Under the pieces are notes generated by a model that did no database searches, was not told the DNA's origin, and saw only the letters and a list, made by a program, of their open reading frames with translations. 62,500 bases of DNA from the NCBI GenBank assembly GCA_016946835.1, contig JACVTC010000054.1:550001-612500 (forward strand). The letters run 5' to 3'. This document shows, piece after piece, positions 41,009 through 54,300 of this stretch (its first letter is position 1; each line of letters begins with the position of its first letter). The stretch is from Neocallimastix lanati (nom. inval.) (taxonomy: Eukaryota > Neocallimastigomycota > Neocallimastigomycetes > Neocallimastigales > Neocallimastigaceae). A program made the position numbers and the translations under genes.

Positions 41009-42913
41009 TTAATTCTTAGCTTGCTTTAATCTATTTTCTAAAGCATCTAATTCAGCTGAAAGTTTCGCTGGTAAATGACTACCAAATTGAGAGTGATATT
41101 CACGAATCTTTTGAACTTCTCCCAAATAGGCATCAACATCTACCGTTAATATCTTTTCTAAATCTTCTTTTGGGATATCTAAACCACTAAGGTCAAGAGA
41201 TTCAACAGTTGGTAAATAACCTATTGGCGTTTCAACTGCAGAATTCTCTTTACCCTCAATTCGATCAACAATCCATTTCAATACACGAGAGTTTTCTCCA
41301 TATCCTGGCCATAAGAAACGACCATTGTCCTTACGGAACCAGTTCACATTGAAAATCTTCGGTAATGTATTTGGATCTTTAACCTTATCTACAAAGGATA
41401 ACCAATATCCAAAGTAGTCTCCCATATTATATCCACAGAATGGCAACATTGCAAATGGATCAAATCTAAGAGTACCTTGCTTTCCTTCAGCAGCCGCTGT
41501 TCGTTCAGAAGCTACTGATGAACCTAAAAGAACACCATGATTCCAATCACGAGATTGCAAAACTAATGGAACCGTATTCTCTCTTCTTCCTCCAAAGATG
41601 AAAGCAGAAATAGGAACCGCTTTACATCCATTACTATAATATTCCTTATCAGCTACAGGACAATTTGCTGCAACTGCTGTAAATCGAGAATTAGGATGAG
41701 CTAATGGCAATTTATCCGCTGGTTTGGTCTTAGAATCAAATTCTTGTCCAAGCCAGTTAATCGTTTTACCCTCAGGATATTCTTTGCTCATTCCTTCCCA
41801 CCAAACGTCACCGTCCTCAGTTAACGCAACGTTAGTAAATATAGTATCTTTCGAACATGATAACATAGCATTAGGATTGGATTTCATCGATGTACCAGGT
41901 GCTACACCAAAGAATCCCGCTTCAGGATTAATTGCATATAATCGACCATCTTCTTTATTAAGCTTCAACCAAGCAATATCATCACCAACACATTCAACTT
42001 TCCATCCATCTAATGTTGGATTTAACATTGCTAAATTAGTCTTACCACAAGCACTAGGGAATGCTGCACAAACATAATACTTCTTGTTTTCAGGACTTGT
42101 CAATCCTAAAATTAACATATGCTCTGCTAATGCATCGCCTTCTTCATTACACATCTTAGTAGCAATACGTAATGCAAAGCATTTCTTACCAAGTAATGCA
42201 TTACCACCATAACCTGATCCAAATGACCAAATTTGATGACTTTCGGGGAATTGAACAATATATTTCGTTTGATTACATGGCCAAGAAATATCCTTTTGTC
42301 CCTTTTCTAATGGATAGCCTACACTATGAACACATGGAATAAATTCTTGATCATCCTTCAAAGCTTCTAAGACATTCTTTCCCATCTTAGTCATAATTCT
42401 CATATTGACTACAACATAACCTGAGTCAGTTAATTGAATACCAATACGAGAAAGATCACCACCGACAGGTCCCATAGAGAATGGAATAACATAAAGAGTT
42501 CTACCTTTCATACTTCCATCAAAACATTTATTGAGAATAGCTCTCATTTCTGCTGGAGCCATCCAATTATTAGTTGGTCCTGCATCTTCTTCCTTTTCAG
42601 AACAAATATAGGTACATTTTTCAACTCTAGCAACATCAGATGGATCTGATCTAGCTAAATAACAATTTGGTCTCTTCTTATCATTCAATTTAGTAAAAAC
42701 TCCAGCTTTGACTAAACTATCAATGATTTCTTGATTTTCTTCAGCAGAACCATCACAAATCCAAACATTATCTGGCTTCAAAAGTTCAACCTTTTCAGCA
42801 ACCCAATTCTTGATTCTTTCATTCTTTTCAATTAATTGGTAGTTACGATAAGTCATGTTTCCAACGGTAGTGTAGGCAGCAGTGTTAGCAGAGGCGGTGT
42901 TAGCAGAAGACAT
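41009..42913 (-). CDS. Phosphoenolpyruvate carboxykinase (GTP), copy 2
   Basis: Encodes the same 634 residues as copy 1, with all catalytic motifs intact (P-loop ACGKTN, YGGN, GDDIAW). The nucleotide differences found, at 42137, 42239 and 42896, are all synonymous (GGA/GGC, AGC/AGT, ACT/ACC). The start codon and the terminal AATTAA are the same. Both copies are therefore likely expressed or were very recently so. A recent tandem duplication or gene conversion within the CDS would give this pattern. Two copies could raise enzyme dosage. An assembly artefact (two alleles joined in tandem) is the main alternative and would also explain the heterozygous-looking flank differences. Confidence 0.97.
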   Translation of the reverse strand: MSSANTASANTAAYTTVGNMTYRNYQLIEKNERIKNWVAEKVELLKPDNVWICDGSAEENQEIIDSLVKAGVFTKLNDKKRPNCYLARSDPSDVARVEKCTYICSEKEEDAGPTNNWMAPAEMRAILNKCFDGSMKGRTLYVIPFSMGPVGGDLSRIGIQLTDSGYVVVNMRIMTKMGKNVLEALKDDQEFIPCVHSVGYPLEKGQKDISWPCNQTKYIVQFPESHQIWSFGSGYGGNALLGKKCFALRIATKMCNEEGDALAEHMLILGLTSPENKKYYVCAAFPSACGKTNLAMLNPTLDGWKVECVGDDIAWLKLNKEDGRLYAINPEAGFFGVAPGTSMKSNPNAMLSCSKDTIFTNVALTEDGDVWWEGMSKEYPEGKTINWLGQEFDSKTKPADKLPLAHPNSRFTAVAANCPVADKEYYSNGCKAVPISAFIFGGRRENTVPLVLQSRDWNHGVLLGSSVASERTAAAEGKQGTLRFDPFAMLPFCGYNMGDYFGYWLSFVDKVKDPNTLPKIFNVNWFRKDNGRFLWPGYGENSRVLKWIVDRIEGKENSAVETPIGYLPTVESLDLSGLDIPKEDLEKILTVDVDAYLGEVQKIREYHSQFGSHLPAKLSAELDALENRLKQAKN

Positions 42914-43230
42914 GTTGAATAATTATTTTTTGTTTGAAAAATTAAAAATTAAAAATATGAAATTTGAGGTTTTTTGAAAATGTTTATAAATAACTTTAAA
43001 AGATTTTAAATATTAAAACGAAAGAGTTTTAAATATTTTAATATAAAAGCGTAAGTAAAAAAAGTTTTGTTTGTTTTAATAAAACGGATCACTAGAAACG
43101 AATGAGATTAAAAGAAAGTCTTTCTTTTAATTTTAGGTAATTTTTAAATTTTATTGATTGAAAAATAAAATATAAATTGGTGAAGAAAAAACTCAGAATA
43201 AGCGAACTTTTGAAGTGTATTTATAGACTT
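42914..43230 (-). promoter_or_regulatory. PEPCK copy 2 leader and promoter with TATA box
   Basis: The same TCTATAAATACACTTC element lies on the minus strand at about 43214-43229, at the same distance from the ATG as in copy 1. Beyond it the two copies diverge quickly by indels. Confidence 0.55.
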
Positions 43231-43540
43231 TTTCAAAATCACAATATATCCAAAACTACAAATACATTAATTTTAAATTGATACATAATAAAATAGGATC
43301 TACAATTCAACAAAATGTAATTATCTTTTTTTACAATTAAATATAATAATAATTATTAAAATTATATCAATATAATCATTTTTAAATTACTTTAATTATT
43401 TAATATTAAATGTTTAATTTTTAATTAATGATTTAATATTCTTTTTTTTAACACAAACTATAATTTATTGATTTATGGTTAAAAGACTAAGATGTATATT
43501 CTTTCAGGTGGAGTATCTTAAATTGGAAATATTTTTAAAT

Positions 43541-46500
43541 ATATTGAAATGTATTATAAATAATGTATTAATGAATAGTATTAAAATAAATATGTATATA
43601 GCTAATAAATATTTATATGTATTTTTACATTGAATTTAATTTAAATATCTAATTACATTAAAAAAAAATTTTTTTTTAATAAATCAAAAACTATAATTAA
43701 AAAATATATATAAATATATTTTTTTAAATTAATATTTTGTGTTACTTTAATATATATTAATGATATTAAATCTAAAGTTTGAATTAAATAATAGAATTAA
43801 AAAATATATTATGAATATAATCAATACTATTATATAATTTTTTTCATTTTAAATAATTTTTAAGCTTTTTTGCATTACATCATTAAAAATAACTTTATAT
43901 TATATAATTATACATTTTGTGCATTGAATGATAATAATATAATTTTTATTGTCAATAAATTCATCTATAACAACAAATTTAAAATAGTCTTATAATAAAC
44001 TACATTATAATATATTATAATATATATTATATATATAATATTTAAATATTATTCCTCCTAAATTTTTATAATACAACAAAAAATATTACATATTTAATAT
44101 ATTTGAGAATAATGTTTTATTATATATTAGTATATTCTTGTATAATTTCCCATGAATATTTACAGTATAAATAAACAAAATAAATAAAATATATAAATAA
44201 ATAAAGTTACATTTATAATTAATCAAAAGTATTCTAAGGAAGGATCTTTCATAACTGGTATAATTTTACCATAAAATTAATCCGCCAAAAATATATTTTC
44301 TTTTAAAATAAGTCCTTCATATATCAATAGCATATAATATATCAATTTATAGCTAATTTTTAATACTATTTTATTCAATATAGATGAATTTACTTAAATT
44401 ATATATTTGAGAAATATTAAGAATATAACATTAAAAAATCATCAAAAATATTAATATAAAATATTGTTTTAATATTATTACCTATTAGGTATTTATGCTA
44501 TGTAATAATAATAAAGAAAAAATAATTTATATTCACTTTTAGAGATAAATTCATTTTTTTAATCAAGTATATTTCATATTATATATTTACAATAAACTAG
44601 ATATATATTGTAACAATTAAATAAATAAAATGAAGCTTTTCAACTTCATTATTATTTTTGTTTAAATTAACTTTTTATTATACATTCGAAAAAGTACCAA
44701 AAATAGTAATATTTATGAATACCAGTTGGCCCGAACAGAGATTGATCAATAAATAGATTATATTCAGAAAATAATAAATAAAAAAAAATAACAAGGAATT
44801 TTTATATAAAATATATATATATTTATAGTTTTATATTTATAGTTATATATATATATTTATTTATATATATATTTATATATTTTATATTTATAGTTATATA
44901 AATTTATTTATATTTTTATAGTTACGTATTTATAGTTATATAAATATATATTTATTTATATATTTACAGTTATATATATATATTTATATATTTATAGTTA
45001 TATATATAATTATATATAATATTTTTATAATTACATTATATTCAATAATTAAATACTACTTGACAATTTTAAAATATTATTGTAATCATTAAATATTATT
45101 ACAATAATTATACACTCTATATAAAAATATTTATCTATTAATACAAACAAAATTTTATCATAAAATAGAACAAATAGAAAAAATATTTATAATAAAATTA
45201 TTTTATTCTTTAACCCTAGATACTTTTACACTTTTTATTATTTACTCTACTATATATGAATTTAATATTATAATTTTATAATATCTAATATTTAATGATT
45301 TTAAATAAAATTTTATTATTTTTTATATAATAAAATAAGATTATTTTAATTAAAGGTCATTTATTATAAATTATATATATCAATTTATATAAAGAATAAT
45401 AATATTTATTTTTATTAAACATTTAATAAAATCAAAAACAATAATTTATTTAATATTATTCAATTAAAACATTAATATTAATATTAATTATTATATTATA
45501 ACAATACTATAACTAGAATTAACATTTATCATATTAAATTATTTTTATTTATATATGAGATAATAATGATTATTAAATTTTCTTAGCCTTTTTTTTATAA
45601 TCATATAATCATAATCATAAGTTTAAATTATATATAATAAATAATGGTATATAATCTAAATAATTATAATAAATATTGATATAAAATAAATAATAAATAT
45701 AAACTAAATATAACCTTAAATTAGAAGTTTGTTTATTAAAGAAGAAAAATTTCCTTTTTTTAACTCTAAAAAATTATTAAATAATTAAATAATTAAATAA
45801 TTAAATAATACAATTAAATAAATAATTAATTAATTAATTAATTAAATAATAAGAAAAAGAACATAATAGAAAATAAATACAAACAAAAAAAAAACAAAAA
45901 AAAATTTTTTTTTTTGTAAATTCAAAATAAATTATACTAATGACAATGATTTATCCTCTAAACAAATAACCAATTAATTATTTATTTATTTTTAATGTTA
46001 TTTATATCATTTACAACAATAAATGACTCTTTCTATGTCATTACCCAAATTCAATCATATACAACTTAGATTTGTATATATATTCCAATACTTAACTAGA
46101 TAGTATTGCTTTTTGTCATTTACTTTTAAAAAAAAAAAAAATCCACTATTAATTACTTATTTCTAATTTTTAATTAACTAATAAATTGTATATTTAAAAA
46201 AAAAGAAAATATAACTAATCGAGTAACCCAAGTAATCATTTTACTTTTTATAACAAATAAAGTAAAAAAAAATTTTTTTTTTCCATTTCACAATTTCTCC
46301 TAAAATTCAATTAAAAAAATTTTCTTATATCTGATGTACAACGTAGTACACAAAAAATTAAAATAAATTAAAAATAAAACAAAGTTTAAACATTTTATTT
46401 TTTTTTTTAATTTTTATATTTAATAATAAATAAATAAAATAAATGATTTATAATCAATTTTTTATCAAAACAATTATAAGTAATATAAATAAGTTAATTT

Positions 46501-47759
46501 TTATTAAATAATAAAAAAATTTTTATATATTCAATGCTATAATAATCATTAATAAATCATAAATAATTAAATAAGAAATAAGAAATATAAGAAATAGGAA
46601 ATAAAAAGTAAGAAATAGGAAATAACAATTAATAACTAATAAATAAGAAGTAAAAAATTTATATATTTCACTAATAATTAAATAATTAAATATTAATTAT
46701 TTTTTTTTTAAATTATTTAATAATATTCTATTATTGATTTACAAATAAAAAAAAAGGAGTATTTGATTAATTAAAAAAGTTTTTTTTTTTATCATAATTT
46801 TTTTTAATCTAAATAGTTTTTATAATTTAATGGTATAATGAAATATTTATTTTTTTTTTTTTATTTAATATCATATTATTTATTTTATCTTATTTTATTG
46901 TATTTTATTTTATTTTATTTATTATACATTATTATATACCTACTAATTATTATCTTCTTACATTATTTATTTATTTGTCAATTTATACTTAATTTTTTTT
47001 TATCATTACTACTTAATATTTGAATAATTATTTTTATTATTATTATATTACTATATATTTACTTATTTATAATTCATTTATTTATTTATTATTTATTGAA
47101 TATTTTATTATTTATTGATTTATTATTGATTTATATATTTACTCATTCATTCATTTGTTATTTTATTTATTTATTTATTTATTTACTAATAGTGTATTTA
47201 TATTTATATAAATATTTATATTAATATTTTTTAATTGATTTTCCATTTTTTTAAACTATTCAAATTTTATTTAATAATTTATAATCATAATATTTCTAAT
47301 TTTAATTAATTATATCAATTTTAATATAAAGAAAAATATATTACCTTATTAAAATCAATTGAAAAATATAATCAACAACTATTTTCAGAATATAATTGAC
47401 ATAAATTTCTTTTATATTATTATGACCTTTTATCCCTTTTCTTTTTTTTATTTTTATATGAACTTTTTTTATTCCTTTTTTTTTTTTCTTTTCATTTTTT
47501 CTTTCGTTCTATTCAAATTAATTAATTTAATTAATTTAAATTTTTTTAATTATTTACACAAAAATAAATCTAAACTTTTTAAATTGACCATTAAATTATA
47601 CAATATATATCAATTAATTACATTATGAAAATTACATATATTATATTTGTAAGTAAATATACAAGCAATAGAAAATAATATTAAATCTAAAGTTTATTTC
47701 TAAATTATAATGGAAATAAGTTACTAAATATTAAATATTAAATAATAAAAAAAAAAAAT
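43541..47759. other. 4-kb AT desert without recognisable genes
   Basis: AT filler; a degenerate TATATTTATAGTTATATA repeat at 44810-45020; (TTAA)n-like and (AAT)n-like stretches near 45780-45850. Hydrophobic reading frames at 46838-47023 and 47359-47628 have only I/L/F/Y/N codons of AT composition and are not credible genes. Confidence 0.6.
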
Positions 47760-48190
47760 AAATAAATAAATATAAAATATTAAATAAAAAACAATAAAAT
47801 ACTAAGCTATTTTTTAGGATGGGATTAACGAGAAAGTAGGATAGATGAGTTTTCCAGTTCTCCTTTAAATGTATTAGACTCTCATTGGATTCTTTGTATA
47901 CTGTTTCGGTGTCGTCGTATCTCTCTAATATGAAAAGGCATTCCCTATGCGCCACTTTATATGACGGACATCTTTTCAATGATTTATTGAGCTATCATCG
48001 AGGAAGGAACTATTATATTAATCTTCTCACAGACTAAGCGCTCTCTTAACAAGCAAATATATAGTAATATTTAGCTTGACAAGAAAACACCAACTTCATA
48101 TATAGGGAAAAATACCCTGGAAGGATGAAAATCATCCCATATAAATTCAGAAGCTATTAGTCCTAAGTACTAACCACAAAGATAAAAACT
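47760..48190 (-). pseudogene. Decayed coding fragment, possibly a retroelement C terminus
   Basis: A 400-bp island of higher GC. On the minus strand a frame at 47800-47979 reads about 60 sensible residues including KRCPSYKVAHRECLFILERY, ending soon after in AT-rich sequence. One base upstream a second frame supplies FLDDSSINH, so a frameshift seems to have split an H-x-C type knuckle (INH...RCPSY). That layout resembles the zinc-knuckle tail of some non-LTR retrotransposons, but there is no RT motif nearby. Further frames at 48000-48190 are also broken. Confidence 0.4.
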
Positions 48191-48729
48191 AAAAAGACAT
48201 AATAGCTATCAAGTAAAAAATAACAAATAAATAAATATTTAAAAAGTCAAATTATATATAATAATTACAAATTGTGTTCAAACAATATTTTATAAATATT
48301 TTTAATTATTTAAAATTTAATTATAAACGGATATAATTTTTCAAGTAAATAAATAAATAAAACTTTTGTTATTGTTATAACTAATTATTACAAATATCAA
48401 TAAATATCAATAAATATAATTATCAATTGAATAATATATTATTTTATATTTAATTGTATGAATTTTTTTTTATTTCCATTATTGTATTTATAAAAATGTT
48501 TTTACTTTTTTTTTTAATAAAATAATTTAAGGAGAATTTAATTATTTTTTTTTTTTTTTGGAAAATTAATTTATAATATTTTAATCATTACTTAATATTG
48601 ATCTATAATAGCCAATCATTTAACAGATGCATATAACGAAACTACATTTAGGAAAAAATTGAACAAATAATTAATTATACATATGAAAATATGAAAATAT
48701 GAACATGTTAAATAAATAATGAATAATGA
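48191..48729. other. AT-rich intergenic DNA
   Basis: AT filler with T-runs; nothing supportable. Confidence 0.6.
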
Positions 48730-48995
48730 TTATTAAGATGACAAAAGAATTATATGAATAATAAATAAATAATAAATAATTGAATAATAAATAATAATAG
48801 TAAATAAATAATAAATAATTGAATAATAAAGAATAATAAATAAATAATAAATAATTGAATAATAAATAATAATAGTAAATAAATAATAAATAATTGAATA
48901 ATAAAGAATAATAAATAAATAATAAATAATTGAATAATAAAGAATAATAAATAAATAATAAATAATTGAATAATAAATAATAATAATAATAATAG
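48730..48995. repeat. AATAAATAATTG minisatellite
   Basis: About six units mixing AATAAATAATTGAATAATAA with AGAATAAT or ATAATAGT segments; two interleaved unit types of roughly 40 and 60 bp. Confidence 0.8.
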
Positions 48996-50583
48996 TAATA
49001 GATAAATAATAAAAAATTGAATATTAAATAATAAATGAAATATTAATTATTAAATAATTAATGAATCAAATAATGATGTAATAAATAAAAATAACTAATA
49101 ATACTAAATAATGTACTAATTAATTTATTTAATATTTCAATATTATTTAACATAAAGTAATTTAAATAATTCAATAATGTTAATTATCTATTTATTTATT
49201 AATTTATTTATTTATTTATTATTTATTTATTATTTATTTATTTATTTATCATCTTTAATTAATAATATTTATTTAGTATTAAAGTAATCCGTTTTAATAT
49301 CCTTTTTATCCTTTTTTAATATTATTATTATGATAATCTCTTTAAAACTATTATTATATTTATCTTCAATTTAATTTAGTCATTTCTTTTAATAATTATT
49401 TTTCTTTACTTTTTAATTACTTATACTTTCTATTATTCATACCTTATATTAAATTATTTACTCATTCTTTTTTTATTGTACTAAATATGTTAATACAGAG
49501 CTAATTTCTATTTTTTTTTTTATTATTATTATTCAAATTAATGTGTACTTTTGATTAATTATTATTATATTATACAGGTCTTATATAATTGGTGGATAAT
49601 AATTCAAAATATGCATGCATTTAAACATCAATAAATATATACTTAAAAAAAAAATTAATTATAATAATAAATTATAAAAATGAAAATAAATAAATAAATA
49701 AATAAATAAATATAATAATAAAAGTACATCATTTTTAACTTTATATATATATATATATTAGCTTTAAAAAAGTTTGTAAATGAAATAAAATACTTTTTTA
49801 TAAGGTTCCTTATAAATAAACGCTTAAGTCATATGTTCTTTTTAAAATTATTAAAGTTTTTACGTACAGGTTCAAATGTTCAGCCATACATCTTTTTTCT
49901 TTTTTTTAAAAAAAATGATTTAGATTGAGAAAATAAGGAAATAACAATGAGAATAATAAAGATAAAAAATAAAAATAAAAAATAAAAAAATGGGAAATAA
50001 TCCATAAAGAAATACATTATATGATGTAGTTTTTCATGGATTTCTTTTTATGAAAAAAAAAAAAATGGTTTAAAAATTTTTATAATTATTAAAATAATAT
50101 CTATAAAGTATGATATAATTAAAATATTATAATACTTCATTAAAAAATATAAAAAAAGAAATTTATATTTAAATATTATAATTAAAAATTAAAAAAATAA
50201 AATAAAAAAACATTACATATATTTCTATATATATATATATATAAAGAATTTAAACCATATTTAAACTAAAAAATAAAAAAGGAAATTAAAGAAAACTAAG
50301 TTTTTTTTAATATATATATATATAATTATTTTTTTTCCATTATGTAATGGCAATAATGACATCGATAAAATATGAATTAAAAAATAAAATAAATAAATGA
50401 TCAAAATGCAAATCTTTTATAAATATATATATTATAATGATAATAATAATTAATAATATATAAAACTATATTTATGTTGTCTTTTCCTTATTTAATTAAT
50501 TATAAAAGAATTTTTTTTTTGTTTTTGTTTTTGTTTTTGTTTTATTCTTAAATTATATATATAATATCATAATATCAATATAC
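48996..50583. other. AT-rich intergenic DNA
   Basis: Low-complexity AT; a (TTTTTG)n stretch at 50510-50540. No gene seen. Confidence 0.6.
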
Positions 50584-50639
50584 AAATAAATAACCATTTA
50601 AAAAATAATTAAGAATACTTTTTAAATGGTTATTTATTT
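50584..50639. repeat. 21-bp perfect inverted repeat, 14-base loop
   Basis: Arms are AAATAAATAACCATTTAAAAA and its exact complement. The internal AACCATTT/AAATGGTT core is not simple AT alternation. It lies about 275 bp outside the copia element. Confidence 0.75.
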
Positions 50640-50756
50640 ATATTATTATTTATATGATTTAAAATTATTATAACAGTCTTTTTTTTTTTTTGTTAAATTA
50701 TGAAACTATCTCATTTTATTATTTATTATTTAACGTTTATTATGTAATGTTTACTA

Positions 50757-50897
50757 TTTATTATTTATTATTTATTATTTATTATTTATTATTTATTATT
50801 TATTATTTATTATTTATTATTTATTATTTATTATTTATTATTTATTATTTATTATTTATTATTTATTATTTATTATTTATTATTTATTATTTATTAT
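50757..50897. repeat. Period-7 AT satellite (TTATTTA)n
   Basis: About 20 units of the same heptanucleotide as at 20217-21106, ending about 20 bp before the copia insertion. Confidence 0.95.
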
Positions 50898-50910
50898 TCT
50901 TATTATTATG

Positions 50911-50915
50911 ATAAT
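50911..50915. repeat. 5-bp target duplication, left
   Basis: ATAAT, repeated directly after the right LTR at 57276-57280; 5 bp is the usual Ty1/copia length. Confidence 0.9.
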
Positions 50916-51235
50916 TGTTGACTGCACTCATAATTTAACTATATATTTAATTTATTTATTTATAGTATTTATTTATATTTATGTGTATTTATTTATTTAT
51001 ATTTAATGATTACTTAAATGTATTATGATCTATCGTCTTGTATAAATCTATGTTAATTATCTTTTAATATTTATTTAATTAATTTTTAATTTATTTTATG
51101 TTATGGAAAACGAATGTTGTAACATGTGACTTTATTACTTATTTAAAGCCGAAAGATAGATCATACACTTATTTCCCTTGTATACCATATTCCATAAGGA
51201 ATATTATTATAGATCTAAATTTAATAAAGCTAACA
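50916..51235 (+). repeat. 5' LTR of the intact copia element
   Basis: A 320-bp LTR, TGTTGACTGC...AAGCTAACA. It should carry the promoter (TATTTAAAG near 51136-51147) and the polyadenylation signal (AATAAA near the 3' end). It differs from the 3' LTR at a single base that I found (51113 A versus 57153 C). Confidence 0.95.
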
Positions 51236-51249
51236 GATTAAGAGTCTCA
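51236..51249 (+). promoter_or_regulatory. Primer-binding site, matches tRNA-Lys(CUU) anticodon arm
   Basis: GATTAAGAGTCTCA begins immediately at the LTR end. Its complement, TGAGACTCTTAATC, is the anticodon stem and loop of tRNA-Lys(CUU) (loop CUCUUAA) rather than a tRNA 3' end. This implies priming by a 5' tRNA half cut at about position 40, as Drosophila copia does with initiator tRNA. The tRNA sequence is from general knowledge; the host tRNA is not in the window. Confidence 0.6.
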
Positions 51250-51310
51250 GTTGACTCATATCATTTATTATTAAAAGTACTTAATTAATTCGCTTCACCG
51301 CTCCGAAATC

Positions 51311-54300
51311 ATGCAAGACTTTAACTTAGCTAAGGACCAACGCCTCCATGGAAAATCCAACTTTAATGAGTGGAAATTCCTTATTGACAATGCCGCTAAA
51401 CGTCAAGGTATTAAGGAATTCATGGAAGTCGACGTCGTTGGAAAACTTAATGATGTAGGTTTTGATTACAACCCCAATGTCAACGATGTTATCAACAAGG
51501 TAATTACTAAATTAATTACCAAAATGTTACCGCAAGCTCCTGCCGAACCTATTCGAAACAATAATGCTGAGGTTAATCGAAACAATAATGTTGATATCAA
51601 TACTCAGCTAACTAACTTTTTTGGTAATCCTCTTAATCATATCAGATTAGTTGAGGAAGCAGAAAGGATCGATGCTGACATGATACTCATGATCAGTAAG
51701 AATGTCGATGATTCTGTTTTAAGAGAAATCAGCAGACTTAATAATGGTTTCCGTATAATGGAAAGACTCAAATCAAAATATGGAAATTCAAATGCTGATA
51801 TGGAATACTGGCTTAAAAGATTAAGAAGTATTAAAGCCAGAGATAGAAATCAAATCATCGAAAAGCTAGAACTTATGAAAGAAACTTTCGATGATATGGA
51901 AGAACAACATGTGGAGATCACTGATAAGGAAAAATTAAAATATCTCTATAACGTACTACCGGATGATTATAAAAATATCATTCAAATTAATTTGAATAGT
52001 GACCCTAATGTATATATTAATAATCTCAAAAGTTTTATTTATGCAAAATCTTACCTAGAAAATTGGGAAGATAACAAAACCATTGAAAAAGATGATCCAA
52101 TGGATCTAGATTTTATCAGTAGAGGAAGAAGAACTAGTAATTCCTCAAAGAAAAATGAACACAACAACCATAATAACAAAAGCTCTAACTCTAAGAAAAG
52201 AGGAAAGCAAAATGGTAACCAATATAACAATAATAATAAAGATAATAGTAACAAAGACAATAATAATAAATCATATTGTCACATTTGTGAAGTTAAAGGA
52301 CACTCTACCAGAAACTGCATATATAATATGAAGACGAAGTCAAATCATAATAAAGGGAGGCAAGAAAAGCTTCAAGTAAAGACCACATTAAATGATCATC
52401 CAAAGAAGTCTTTACATTTAATAAGTAAAATTTCTGATCCAGACAGTGCCAGTAGTTATGACGATAATTTTGATTTTGAAGACGCAAGGGCACTGATAGA
52501 AAAACAAGAAGAAATAAACATTGACAATAAGGTTAAATTTTCTGGATTAATTGAATACGTGAATGATAGTTTTATTATTCCAAAGGAGATAACAATTCCT
52601 AATAAAAAAGAGGAATTATATGTAAACAACATCAATTATTATGAAGAAAATGATAAGACTAGTGAATGGTTATATGATACTGGTGCTGGAGAACATATAA
52701 CTAATGATTTTAATTTGCTAAATAATTTTATTCACTGCAAAATAAAGTTAAGATGTGCCAATGGGACAATGTGTAGCTTCGAAGGATATGGTACTTACGA
52801 ATGTTACATTAATGGAATATATTTACGACTAGACAAGGTATTATATTCAAAATCTGCAACTAAAAATCTTATTAGTGGAATAGAACTGGCCAAAATAGGA
52901 TATAGAGTCATTATTGACACTGATGATTATACACGTGGTAGATTTAACTTATGGGGTCCAAATAATGTATATATAGGAACTTATTATTCTACAAATGATA
53001 ATCAATTCTTAGTAAATACTTACAAGATTAATAAAAACTTTGAAGAAAAGGATAAAAATATTATGGCTTTAAACGAAGTTGATGAAAAAAGCCTTGAAAT
53101 TTGGCATAGAAGACTAGGTCATTATTACCTAGAAAACATAAACAAATATCTAAGTTTACACCAAATAAAAACTCCTAAATGCATAGAATGTAAAGTAGCT
53201 AAAATGTCAAGGAAATCACACGGAGGAAAAACACCAAAAGCTACGAAAATATTAGAAATAATACATTCAGACATTTCAGGTCCATACAATTCATCTATCA
53301 ATAATAAAAAATACTTTATTACATTCATGGATGAATTCTCAAGAAAAGTATGGATATATACTTTAAAATCTAAAGCCGAAGCCCCCGAATTAATTGTGGA
53401 ATTCTTCAAGTACTTAAATAACCAATTTGAAGAATATAATATTAAAATATTTAAATCAGATGGAGGAAAGGAATTTAAAAATAAAACAGTTAATAAATAC
53501 TGTAAAGAAAATGGAATAGAAAAAACCTATTCTCCTCCAGGTTGCCCTGAAGTTAATGGAAAAGCTGAAAGAATAAACAGAACTCTTAGAAATTCAGCTA
53601 AAACTCTTCTATATTGGGCAGAATTATCAGAAAACTTTTGGAATTTCGCCATAAAACAGGCATGCTACATATATAACTTAATTCCCAATTCAGGAAATAA
53701 ATTTTTAATACCCAATGAAGTATTTTACAACAAAAAGGTAGAGTTAAAACATTTAAAAACCTTTGGTTGTGTGTGTTATTACAGGGATGATACACAACAC
53801 AAATCAAAATTTTTACCAAATGCTAAGAAGGGCGTATTCTTGGGATTTGATGATAAAAAATATTCATATATTATCATGGATATTGAAAATAATAAAATAC
53901 ATTATACTAACGATGTAGAATTCGTTGAAGAAGAGCCTAGTAAACACAAATACGAAACAAGCAATTATAAAGACTCTTACTTCTCATTTATGAAAGACAA
54001 CAATAGAAAAGATATGAATCCAGAAGATAATATTATAAATGAAGATAATAATATAAATGAAGATAATAATATGAACAATGAAAATAATTTTAATGGAAGA
54101 AACATCTTAAATGAAGAAAACAGTTTAAATGAAAATATTAATAATGAAAGGACTACTAATACAGAACATAAAAGTAATTACATTAAAAATAAGCATGTCA
54201 ATAATATATCGTTAAATGAAGAAAATCAAGAATTTGATAATAAAGATATAAACCAGAAAAATAACCATAATTTAAATAAAGATGTTGAAATTAATTCTAA

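Larger units (their letters stand above)
39637..43540. repeat. Duplicated PEPCK block, copy 2
   Basis: Direct repeat of 34010-38100. The CDS differs at only three positions that I can find, while the flanks show many indels and substitutions. Confidence 0.9.

Noticed and set aside
46838-47628. Two small hydrophobic frames that could be membrane peptides
   Set aside because: Their codons are almost all A/T-only and equal to background composition; no complex residues or start context.
49860-49900. tRNA-like B box (GGTTCAAATG) near 49869
   Set aside because: No A box, acceptor stem or cloverleaf can be formed around it. I found no tRNA or rRNA gene anywhere in the window.
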